From Rhodospirillaceae bacterium (GTDB taxonomy: Bacteria > Pseudomonadota > Alphaproteobacteria > GCA-2731375), in NCBI GenBank assembly GCA_018701215.1, contig JABIWH010000066.1, positions 1 to 8,737 on the forward strand: a stretch of 8,737 nt of DNA. The letters run 5' to 3'. Shown here in pieces: positions 1 through 5,637 of this stretch. A program made the position numbers and the translations under genes. Every line of letters starts with the position of its first letter. Within the stretch, counting starts at the first letter, position 1. A model generated the notes under the pieces. The model was not told the DNA's origin, did no database searches, and saw only the letters and a list, made by a program, of their open reading frames with translations.

Positions 1-1662
1 ATCTACACGATGCGCGATTTGCGCAAGGTTTTCCCCGGCGGCCGGGAGGTGCTCAAGGACATTACCCTGGCCTTTTTTCCCGGCGCCAAAATTGGTGTCA
101 TTGGCGGCAACGGCGCCGGCAAATCGACCCTGCTGCGGATCATGGCCGGGCTGGAGACCGAGTTTACCGGCGAGGCCTGGGCCGCCGAGGGCGTCCGCGT
201 GGGGTTGTTGAGCCAGGAGCCCGAGTTGGACCCGGAGAAAGATGTCCAGGGCAATGTCACCGACGGGGTGCGCGCCACCAAGGATCTGCTGGATCGGTTC
301 GAGGCGGTTAGCTTGCGCTTTGCCGAGGAAATGACCGACGACGAAATGAACGCCCTGATCGAGGAACAGGGCGAATTGCAGGAACAGATCGATGCGGCGG
401 ACGCCTGGGATCTGGATCGCCAGCTCGAAATCGCCATGGACGCCCTGCGTTGTCCGCCGGGTGATGCGGACGTCACCAAGCTGTCGGGCGGCGAGCGGCG
501 GCGGGTGGCGCTGTGCCGGTTGCTGCTGGAGAAGCCGGATCTGTTGTTGCTGGACGAACCGACCAACCATCTGGATGCCGAGTCAGTGGCCTGGCTGGAG
601 CGGCATTTGCATGATTACACCGGCACCGTGGTGGCAATCACCCATGACCGTTACTTCCTGGACAATGTGGCTGGCTGGATTCTGGAACTGGACCGGGGCC
701 GGGGCATTCCCTACGAGGGCAATTATTCCGGCTGGCTGGTGCAAAAGCAAAAACGCCTGGCGCAGGAGGGCAAGCAGGAAGAAGCCCGCCAACGCAGCCT
801 GGCGACGGAGCTGGAATGGATCCAGCAATCGCCCCGGGCCCGCCAGGCGAAAAGCAAGGCCCGCATTAGGGCCTACGAGGAACTGCTGGCCCAGGACATG
901 GAGGCCCAGGCCAAACGGGCACAGATCGTTATCCCACCGGGACCACGCCTGGGCGATCTGGTGATCGAAGCGGTGGGCCTGGAAAAAGCCTATGGCGAGC
1001 GCCTGTTGATCGACGGCCTAGATTTCAAACTGCCCCCCGGCGGCATCGTCGGGGTGATCGGCCCCAACGGCGCTGGCAAGACCACGTTGTTCCGCATGCT
1101 GGTCGGCGAAGAGACGCCGGACCAGGGCAGCCTGCGGGTCGGCGACACGGTGGCGCTGGGTTATGTGGACCAGTCCCGCGACACCCTGGCCGGCGAGGCC
1201 ACGGTCTGGCAGGAAATCTCGGGCGGCGCGGAGGAGATCGAGCTAGGCAAACGCGGCGTCAACAGCCGCGCGTACTGCACCTGGTTCGGTTTTCGCGGCC
1301 CGGACCAGCAAAAGCCCGTGGGACAGCTGTCGGGCGGCGAGCGCAACCGGGTGCATCTGGCCAAGATGTTGAAGTCGGGCGCCAACCTGATCCTGCTTGA
1401 TGAACCGACCAACGATCTGGACGTGGATACCCTGCGCGCCCTGGAGGAGGCTTTGCTGAACTTCGCCGGCTGCGCCATGGTGATCAGCCATGACCGTTGG
1501 TTCCTGGACCGCATCGCCACCCATATTCTGGCCTTTGAAGGCGACAGCCACGTGGAATGGTTCGAAGGCAATTACGAGGCCTATGAGGAAGACCGCAAAC
1601 GCCGCCTTGGACACGACGCCGACCAGCCCCACCGTATCAGATACAAGCCGATTTCAAGGTGA
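1..1662 (+). CDS. ettA: Energy-dependent translational throttle protein EttA (ABC-F ATPase), 5'-truncated by window edge
   Basis: EttA is a cytoplasmic ABC-F ATPase that binds the ribosomal E site and gates entry into elongation according to the ATP/ADP ratio. The reading frame is open at base 1 (I-Y-T before the first ATG at base 10). E. coli EttA starts about four residues earlier, so the true start is probably just outside the window. Numbering from the ATG at 10, there are two ABC domains. The first has Walker A GGNGAGKST (32-40), signature LSGGE (158-162), Walker B with D182/E183 and switch H212. The second has Walker A GPNGAGKTT (351-359), signature LSGGE (440-444), E465 and H494. The acidic insertion around 95-150 matches the EttA arm, and the charged 242-320 stretch matches the interdomain linker. 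The C-terminus RIRYKPISR corresponds to RIKYKRIAK in E. coli. Total length is the usual ~555 residues and there are no membrane segments. Its final codons are duplicated at 4379-4408. Confidence 0.97.
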   Translation: MYTMRDLRKVFPGGREVLKDITLAFFPGAKIGVIGGNGAGKSTLLRIMAGLETEFTGEAWAAEGVRVGLLSQEPELDPEKDVQGNVTDGVRATKDLLDRFEAVSLRFAEEMTDDEMNALIEEQGELQEQIDAADAWDLDRQLEIAMDALRCPPGDADVTKLSGGERRRVALCRLLLEKPDLLLLDEPTNHLDAESVAWLERHLHDYTGTVVAITHDRYFLDNVAGWILELDRGRGIPYEGNYSGWLVQKQKRLAQEGKQEEARQRSLATELEWIQQSPRARQAKSKARIRAYEELLAQDMEAQAKRAQIVIPPGPRLGDLVIEAVGLEKAYGERLLIDGLDFKLPPGGIVGVIGPNGAGKTTLFRMLVGEETPDQGSLRVGDTVALGYVDQSRDTLAGEATVWQEISGGAEEIELGKRGVNSRAYCTWFGFRGPDQQKPVGQLSGGERNRVHLAKMLKSGANLILLDEPTNDLDVDTLRALEEALLNFAGCAMVISHDRWFLDRIATHILAFEGDSHVEWFEGNYEAYEEDRKRRLGHDADQPHRIRYKPISR

Positions 1663-1704
1663 TGTGTTAAAGGCGGCTTATTCGATAATTACGACGTCCG
1701 CTTT
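1633..1704 (+). repeat. Direct repeat copy A: ettA 3' end plus downstream sequence (candidate attachment site)
   Basis: This copy holds the last nine ettA codons, the stop and about 42 bases beyond. It matches 4379-4450 in the same orientation. By eye, 25 of 30 bases agree in the coding part, then a 14-base exact core ATTTCAAGGTGATG spans the stop, and about 25 of the next 40 bases agree. Upstream of 1633 the similarity stops abruptly. The five coding differences (CGT/CGC, AGA/CGG with two, AAG/AAA, CCG/CCA) are all synonymous. Confidence 0.75.
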
Positions 1705-1718
1705 TAACCCAAAGCGGA
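1697..1718. repeat. REP-like palindrome downstream of ettA
   Basis: TCCGCTTT (1697-1704) and AAAGCGGA (1711-1718) form a perfect 8-bp stem around the loop TAACCC, 34 bases after the ettA stop. No T-tract follows, so it is not a canonical intrinsic terminator, although it could stabilise or end the ettA transcript. From memory, CCGCTTT...AAAGCGG palindromes are widespread intergenic repeats in alphaproteobacteria. Degenerate relatives are visible near 4331-4358 and 7571-7687. Confidence 0.55.
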
Positions 1719-1923
1719 AATTGCCACCATATTCTCAACGGCTACTTTCGGTGCCGGAAAGGCCTTTTCGACGCGCCTCAAAATTCAAGCAATGGCCAAA
1801 CCTCTTTGTTGAACCGGTTCATTTCTTCCATTGTCTGATCGAGGTTACGTGCGCGCCGGCGGTTTCCATCGTGCAATGCCGCACAATTTCATAACAAAGG
1901 GCGTAATATCATTTCCCATCACC
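1719..1923. other. Intergenic stretch with a possible short gene remnant
   Basis: Part of the roughly 360-base gap between ettA and the next gene. I see no full gene in it. On the minus strand, 1778-1888 is open for 36 codons between two stops and ends with the coding-looking string MEEMNRFNKEVWPLLEF (ATG at 1831). It has no ribosome binding site and no recognisable family. It may be the tail of a lost gene or chance. Confidence 0.3.
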
Positions 1924-2026
1924 TAGAGCATTTCCGCATAGGAAATGCTCCGGCTCTTAAGAATAGAGAAATTTTTCCAATCACTTAGAAACGCTTCGCG
2001 ATTCACATTAGATCGGAATTGCTCTA
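1924..2026. mobile_element. 103-bp MITE-like element with terminal inverted repeats
   Basis: The left end TAGAGCATTTCCG (1924-1936) and the right end CGGAATTGCTCTA (2014-2026) are inverted copies of each other with one mismatch in 13. The terminal TA on each side could be a TA target duplication, as made by IS630/Tc1-mariner type transposases (inference). The left end also sits in a separate perfect hairpin, GAGCATTTCC (1926-1935) and GGAAATGCTC (1941-1950) with a 5-base loop. No coding capacity. TAGAGCA-type palindromes are, from memory, common intergenic repeats in alphaproteobacteria. The last three bases are the stop codon of the minus-strand gene that ends here. Confidence 0.6.
1926..1950. 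repeat. Perfect 10-bp stem-loop inside the MITE-like element
   Basis: GAGCATTTCC, loop GCATA, GGAAATGCTC. No T-run follows on either strand, so a repeat-borne structure is more likely than a terminator. It could still block readthrough between ettA (plus) and the minus-strand gene ending at 2024. Confidence 0.7.
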
Positions 2027-2521
2027 ATCCCGTTTGACCGGCCGCCATAATTGCCGACCACGGTAATCCGCTCTGATGTTGGCAATTATATCGTCAAGCA
2101 ATGGCACGAGCGTAGCATTGGCATATCGTCTGACCTCCGCTTTTTGTGCTTCACTGATCGGGATACCGCGAATTCTAGTAGCTCCTGGCAAGAAATTTAG
2201 CTTTCGGCGAAAAAAATTTATCTGGTCGGTTAAGGGATCACCGTCTCGATCCTGACGGCCCACGCGTTGCCATGCACCAAACGGCCTATCATCCAGTTTG
2301 ATGAAATATTCATGCCGTGTACGGTTGCCATCGATCGTGGAAAGTTGTTCCAATTGCCGGCGGACATCTTCAAATGAAATTATAAGCCTTTCAACAATTC
2401 GTTTATTGGTGAAATAGTCATGAAGCTTGGTCCAAATAATCGCGATGGCCACGACGATACCGGTCCCTATCAAGAAGGCGGTCAAGGGAAAAGCGACAGT
2501 TTGCTGTATTGGAGCTTCCAT
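2024..2521 (-). CDS. Hypothetical single-pass membrane protein, 165 aa
   Basis: I do not recognise the family. Residues 11-30 form one strongly hydrophobic helix (LTAFLIGTGIVVAIAIIW). It is followed by a basic stretch (K32, H34, K40, R41), so the remaining ~130 residues are predicted to face the cytoplasm. Residues 40-60 are amphipathic and charged, as in a short coiled coil. Two other regions are charged and predicted helical (98-108 and 123-150), and R/K residues are dense throughout. The ATG at 2521 was chosen because the membrane helix follows at once, but no clear Shine-Dalgarno precedes it. The stop TAG is the first three bases of the adjacent inverted-repeat element read on this strand, so the original C-terminus may have been longer. 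Base composition is AT-richer than ettA, consistent with an accessory gene. It may be expressed alone, as no partner lies on the same strand nearby. Confidence 0.65.
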   Translation of the reverse strand: MEAPIQQTVAFPLTAFLIGTGIVVAIAIIWTKLHDYFTNKRIVERLIISFEDVRRQLEQLSTIDGNRTRHEYFIKLDDRPFGAWQRVGRQDRDGDPLTDQINFFRRKLNFLPGATRIRGIPISEAQKAEVRRYANATLVPLLDDIIANIRADYRGRQLWRPVKRD

Positions 2522-2926
2522 TGTTGAGGTGGTCCCAAATTGTTGGACAGTTTGGCAGCCTGTTTAAGGAATCTGCCGCAGTCTGATCATGCCGCCAAAT
2601 TCTTCTTCACATTGATGGAAACTTGTAGCTGTTGGCGGGCCTGTGGGGAAGTGGTCAATCCAGCGCGGCCGGTTGTTCACTTGATGCCGAGCATCGCGGG
2701 GGCATTCGCCCAGCGCATAATTGCGCCAACGGGTTGGCCAAATCGATACACTTTCTTATAGGCTTGCCGATAGGATTAATTTCCTTTGGACGCAAACGAG
2801 AAATCCAGGCATGGCTACGATCTCAGCAGACTTTGATTTTGTCTTGAACCTGCTCAATTCGCCCCGGCGCTACTTGTTGGATGGCGTGGCGCCTTCAAAG
2901 CCAGGCAATTGTTTGGCTTGGCAGGT
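2522..2926. other. Gene-poor intergenic stretch with a possible IS end and a coupled short ORF
   Basis: About 405 bases without a convincing gene. The left edge (2522-2551) starts TGTTGAGGTGGTCCC and continues AAATTGTTGGACAG. This resembles, from memory, termini of IS3-family (IS150-type) elements, which begin with TG and contain TTGTTGGAC. No transposase accompanies it. At the right edge an open frame from 2721 (TTG), or from ATG 2811, ends with a TGA that overlaps the lipoprotein start by ATGA (2927-2930). Its 39-69 residue product has no recognisable family. Confidence 0.3.
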
Positions 2927-3430
2927 ATGACAAAACTCATTTTCATTCTTACATTGTTGGTGTCTCTTCTGACCGGATGCGGCGATGATGAGGCGGCGGA
3001 CAAGGCACAAGCAAATGTTCCGCCGATAAAGAAGCCGGCGTCAGCCGCCGTCAAATTCGGAGCAAATTCAGTCGATGATATTCTGAGAAATATCATGCTG
3101 CTGAAAATTGACGATCATGCCGGGATGCAGCAGGTCATTCGGAATAACGCGGCAGGTTATTGTACCGAAGGTAAACTGGGCGCTGGCATCAACCAGCTGC
3201 CCGTAGAAACGAAGGCATCTCCAAGCCGGCAGGAACAATCGAAGTCATATGCCATGAAAGACGCCTTGCAGGACGCAATGGCGCCCCTGGAAGGGCGGTA
3301 CAGGGCGCAAAATGTGAAGCAGCTTTATGCCGGGCTATTGCGGTGGAATGATCAGGTGTATTTTCGAACCATTGTCATGGGATGTTTTCTAAAAGTACCC
3401 ACCGGCAAGAATTTGCCGCAATCGAACTGA
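2927..3430 (+). CDS. Small secreted lipoprotein of unknown function, 167 aa
   Basis: The ATG at 2927 gives a textbook lipoprotein signal peptide: basic n-region (K3), hydrophobic core (residues 4-15) and lipobox L15-T16-G17-C18. Cys18 would be lipidated and become the mature N-terminus, followed by GDDE. The residue after the Cys is Gly, not Asp, so outer-membrane sorting is more likely than inner-membrane retention. A low-complexity linker rich in A, K and P (24-42) precedes a mostly helical domain. Two further cysteines (C79, C153) could pair in the periplasm. An upstream TTG at 2909 would add six residues before the basic n-region and is less likely. The ribosome binding site is weak (GCAGG close to the ATG). 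The start overlaps the end of an upstream short frame by ATGA, which could indicate translational coupling. It is convergent with the DUF1028 gene. Family not recognised. Confidence 0.7.
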   Translation: MTKLIFILTLLVSLLTGCGDDEAADKAQANVPPIKKPASAAVKFGANSVDDILRNIMLLKIDDHAGMQQVIRNNAAGYCTEGKLGAGINQLPVETKASPSRQEQSKSYAMKDALQDAMAPLEGRYRAQNVKQLYAGLLRWNDQVYFRTIVMGCFLKVPTGKNLPQSN

Positions 3431-3432
3431 TT

Positions 3433-3465
3433 GCGAATTTCCGGCCAAGGGCACCAGAAATTTGC
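3433..3465. terminator. Possible bidirectional terminator hairpin between convergent genes
   Basis: GCGAATTTCCGG (3433-3444) can pair with CCAGAAATTTGC (3454-3465): 11 of 12 positions pair, including one G-U, with one mismatch and a 9-base loop. It starts three bases after the lipoprotein stop, and the convergent DUF1028 gene ends at 3548. The following GCTTCCTT is only weakly T-rich, so termination is an inference from position and structure. Confidence 0.35.
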
Positions 3466-3547
3466 GCTTCCTTAATGGCCGCAGTTGGCACATCTCGGAC
3501 CAGTTCGTTTCTCCGCCAGAGGCCCGTTGTCGGGCGCGAAGCCGACG

Positions 3548-4252
3548 CTATCCCTGAAGCCAATCATCATAGGCAATTCCCCGCGCCTCTAACCATTCCC
3601 GATAACCCACGGTTGGGTTCAAGGGCCTTTCCGAATAGTAGGGAATTAAGGGAACAAATCTGTCCAGGTAGCTACGAAGCTCGGCAATTGCATCGACTTT
3701 ATGCCAATCAACACGAAGATCGACGCGTGCGAGTTCGTCCCGATCATACACTTTGAGCACCGAAATATTCTGATCCATGTCGCGCTGACCACCGGCATCC
3801 CTACCAGCCTCGAGCGCCCGCATAAGGCGTTCCTCGAGATCCTCATCGATGGACATTCTGAAACCTTCCGCGATCGCCGCAACGACGCCTTCGTTGCATC
3901 GATTGCCGAGAGAAATCAGATTCTTCTCATTGATATGTTCCGCGACATCGAGATTGCTTGTGCCGGTTCGCGCGGCCGTTCTTCCGAAGCGGTCCATCAC
4001 ACCGATCTGCCGATATTCAATATGAGTATCGCTGGCGACGAGATCGTCCAGAACCTTGTGTGGCGCGTAGCCCAGTTCCAAAAGCTTGATCCCGAGATGG
4101 CCCAGATATGGATTGGTCAGAGCCTGGGTGATCACCGCACCAGTTTGCGCTTTTGCGTGGGGAAACCGTCCGCCGCCGGCGAGTTCGCTCGTCGCCCCTG
4201 CAAATCCGATCATGCCGGATCTCTCACAGCGGCCAATAAGTGAAAATGTCAT
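3548..4252 (-). CDS. DUF1028 family protein (Ntn-hydrolase-like fold), 234 aa
   Basis: The whole length fits the DUF1028 pattern: N-terminal MTFSLIGR, then a Gly/Ala-rich block with GAVITQALTNPYLG (residues 38-51), HKVLDDLVASD (64-74), YRQIGVMDRFGRTAARTG (80-97), then the NLISLGN block and DLRVDWHK followed by AELR near the C-terminus. As I recall, structures place the family in the N-terminal-nucleophile hydrolase fold. The reaction is not established, and some members are annotated as peptidoglycan-binding. Removal of Met1 would expose Thr2, a possible N-terminal nucleophile (inference). No signal peptide or membrane helix, so cytoplasmic. Length is typical (~220-230). The start is supported by a strong AGGAG eight bases upstream (4261-4268). 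It is transcribed alone, converging on the lipoprotein gene, with its promoter probably in 4269-4330. Confidence 0.9.
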   Translation of the reverse strand: MTFSLIGRCERSGMIGFAGATSELAGGGRFPHAKAQTGAVITQALTNPYLGHLGIKLLELGYAPHKVLDDLVASDTHIEYRQIGVMDRFGRTAARTGTSNLDVAEHINEKNLISLGNRCNEGVVAAIAEGFRMSIDEDLEERLMRALEAGRDAGGQRDMDQNISVLKVYDRDELARVDLRVDWHKVDAIAELRSYLDRFVPLIPYYSERPLNPTVGYREWLEARGIAYDDWLQG

Positions 4253-4260
4253 TCAAAAAA

Positions 4261-4268
4261 TCTCCTCA
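4261..4268 (-). promoter_or_regulatory. Shine-Dalgarno of the DUF1028 gene
   Basis: Read on the minus strand as TGAGGAGA, ending eight bases before the ATG at 4252. It fixes the start codon at the conserved MTFS N-terminus. Confidence 0.75.
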
Positions 4269-4293
4269 CATTCTGTCGACTGGGCATTGGTGC

Positions 4294-4301
4294 AATATAG
4301 T
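4294..4301. promoter_or_regulatory. Possible overlapping divergent -10 boxes
   Basis: TATAGT on the plus strand (4296-4301) and TATATT on the minus strand (4294-4299) overlap in the gap upstream of the DUF1028 gene, about 40 bases from its start and about 30 bases from the plus-strand mini-ORF at 4331. No convincing -35 box at good spacing was found for either, so this is weak. Confidence 0.25.
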
Positions 4302-4330
4302 CTATGCCATCCACAAAAGGAGATGTTCCA

Positions 4331-4360
4331 ATGTCTGCAAATGGCAAAAGCGGACAGTAG
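4331..4360 (+). other. Nine-residue mini-ORF with strong ribosome binding site; possible truncated gene start
   Basis: ATG at 4331 is preceded by AAAAGGAGATG, with AGGAG at 4318-4322 and eight bases of spacing. It encodes MSANGKSGQ and then stops (TAG at 4358-4360). The initiation signal is as good as any in the window, yet the frame ends within a GCAAAAGCGGACAG string resembling the right half of a CCGCTTT...AAAGCGG repeat. It may be the 5' end of a gene cut off by repeat or island insertion, or a leader peptide. No larger downstream gene on this strand continues it. Confidence 0.35.
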
Positions 4361-4378
4361 GCAAAAATTCACTCTTGA

Positions 4379-4450
4379 CGCATCCGGTACAAACCAATTT
4401 CAAGGTGATGCGATGAGGGCCGCGTATTCAGTATTCGTAACGCCCGCTAT
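4379..4450 (+). repeat. Direct repeat copy B: displaced ettA tail (candidate attachment site)
   Basis: Codons CGC ATC CGG TAC AAA CCA ATT TCA AGG TGA at 4379-4408 encode RIRYKPISR-stop, exactly the last nine residues and stop of ettA, with five synonymous base differences. The exact core ATTTCAAGGTGATG is at 4397-4410. About 25 of the following 40 bases also match the sequence downstream of ettA. The frame has a TGA immediately upstream (4376-4378), so nothing is translated from it. See the finding on a possible integrated island. Confidence 0.75.
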
Positions 4451-4532
4451 TGCTCCCAAGGCGACGTCGCGGGGTTGCGTGCAGCCTGCTGATTGGTGTC
4501 AGGCGGGTATCGGCATGCCTATGAAATCCGCT

Positions 4533-5519
4533 CTAAACCGCAAATCCCGCCTGCACCTTTTTGATCTGCGCCAACGCGTCGTCCGACAGCGGCCCCTTGT
4601 TTACGGCCGCGGCCGCCTGCTGCAGTTCTTCCAAAGTCGCGATACCAATCTCGGTTGTCGAGAGCGCCGGATTGGAAATGACGTAGCGTATCGCCAATTC
4701 CGGCAAGCTTGCCGCATGACCAGCCTCAACCAACGGGATGAACTGACGGGCGCGCCGCACGTCCGTCGCATAGTCGGTCTCCGAGCCAATGGGATCGACT
4801 GACGCCATCCCGAGCGGGTGGCGCGCCTCGCTGCCCGATAGTGCCCCGCCGGCAAGTACGCGCACGCCAATTGAACCGACGCCGTTGTCCAAGGCAACAT
4901 TGAGGAGTTGGCGAAAGTCATCGGCTGGATAATTGGCCGGCACCGCTTCGCCAGCAGAGGGGACAAGCAGGTTGTAGAAAACCTGGGCGCTGCTAAAGGC
5001 GCCGCATTTAACCAGTTTGTGCAGATCATCCGCGTCGCCCTTGGCCGTAAAGCCCAGGAAGCGCGTCTTGCCTGCATCCTTTAGTTTTTCGAAGGCTGGG
5101 ATAACATCATCCAGCACTTGGTCGACATTCAATGTGCCGCGAAAGTCCGGGCGGCCCAAAGTGTTGTGTAACTGAAAGATATCCACGTGGTCGAGCTTCA
5201 GCCGCGTCAAGCTGGCATCAAGCGACCTCGCCACGGCACCTGCTATGTCGGTCAAATCGTCATTGTTCAGGCCAACCTTGGTGCTGACCACGATACCGTC
5301 CGTATTGCCGTTGAGGGCACGGCCGAGGTTCGCCTCTGAAGTGCCGTTGCCGTAGGCCGCCGCGGTGTCGAAAAAATTAATACCATTGTCCCGTGCCCAG
5401 GCTATGGCGCGGTCCTGATCGGCTGCATCGCCTTTGGTCATCAGGCCGCCAACGGCACCGCAGCCGAACGTCAACCGGGAGACGTCGAGACCGGTGTTGC
5501 CGAAACTTCGCTTTTCCAA
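4533..5519 (-). CDS. Aldo/keto reductase, 328 aa, TTG start
   Basis: A cytoplasmic NAD(P)H-dependent oxidoreductase of the AKR superfamily that should reduce carbonyl compounds; the substrate cannot be read from sequence. The catalytic tetrad is intact: D51 and Y56 in FFDTAAAYGNG, K81 in VVSTKVGL and H118 in VDIFQLHN. The N-terminal EKRSFGNTGLDVSRLTFGC is the usual first beta strand and loop. Length matches the ~320-residue aryl-alcohol-dehydrogenase-like group. The start is taken as TTG at 5519, because MEKRSFGNTGL is the family N-terminus and GGAGG (5529-5533) lies nine bases upstream. Another TTG at 5576 would add 19 non-homologous residues across that Shine-Dalgarno. It lies 118 bases downstream of the hydrolase gene on the same strand, so co-transcription is possible but an internal promoter is equally likely. 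Confidence 0.92.
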   Translation of the reverse strand: MEKRSFGNTGLDVSRLTFGCGAVGGLMTKGDAADQDRAIAWARDNGINFFDTAAAYGNGTSEANLGRALNGNTDGIVVSTKVGLNNDDLTDIAGAVARSLDASLTRLKLDHVDIFQLHNTLGRPDFRGTLNVDQVLDDVIPAFEKLKDAGKTRFLGFTAKGDADDLHKLVKCGAFSSAQVFYNLLVPSAGEAVPANYPADDFRQLLNVALDNGVGSIGVRVLAGGALSGSEARHPLGMASVDPIGSETDYATDVRRARQFIPLVEAGHAASLPELAIRYVISNPALSTTEIGIATLEELQQAAAAVNKGPLSDDALAQIKKVQAGFAV

Positions 5520-5528
5520 TCCGTATAT

Positions 5529-5533
5529 CCTCC
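5529..5533 (-). promoter_or_regulatory. Shine-Dalgarno deciding a TTG start for the aldo/keto reductase
   Basis: GGAGG on the minus strand, nine bases before TTG at 5517-5519. No ATG is available near the conserved N-terminus, so this site is the main evidence for the chosen start. Confidence 0.7.
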
Positions 5534-5637
5534 GGCACTGCTCATTTGGAACGCTACCACAAAAGGTTAAGGGCAATATTCTTTGCGCTCAACCTGATTT
5601 GCCATCGTAAGGGGATAAAAGGCCATCGCGGCGAGCG

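Noticed and set aside
1697..1718. Intrinsic terminator of ettA
   Set aside because: The stem is good but no T-tract follows, and related palindromes occur at other intergenic sites, so it is listed as a repeat.
1490..1894. Plus-strand frame overlapping the ettA end
   Set aside because: Its first half is the +1 shadow of ettA and the rest is repeat and intergenic sequence.
2540..2847. Short plus-strand frames between the membrane protein and lipoprotein
   Set aside because: No family resemblance, no ribosome binding site, and overlapping alternatives in several frames.
3382..3756. Plus-strand frame after the lipoprotein
   Set aside because: Starts inside the lipoprotein gene in another frame and is antisense to the DUF1028 gene for most of its length.
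4086..4802. Plus-strand frame of 238 codons across the DUF1028 start and reductase end
   Set aside because: It is low-complexity shadow translation overlapping two recognised genes and the ettA-tail repeat; no domain or start signal.
5520..5576. Earlier TTG start for the aldo/keto reductase
   Set aside because: The 19 added residues do not resemble the family and span the GGAGG that serves the inner TTG.
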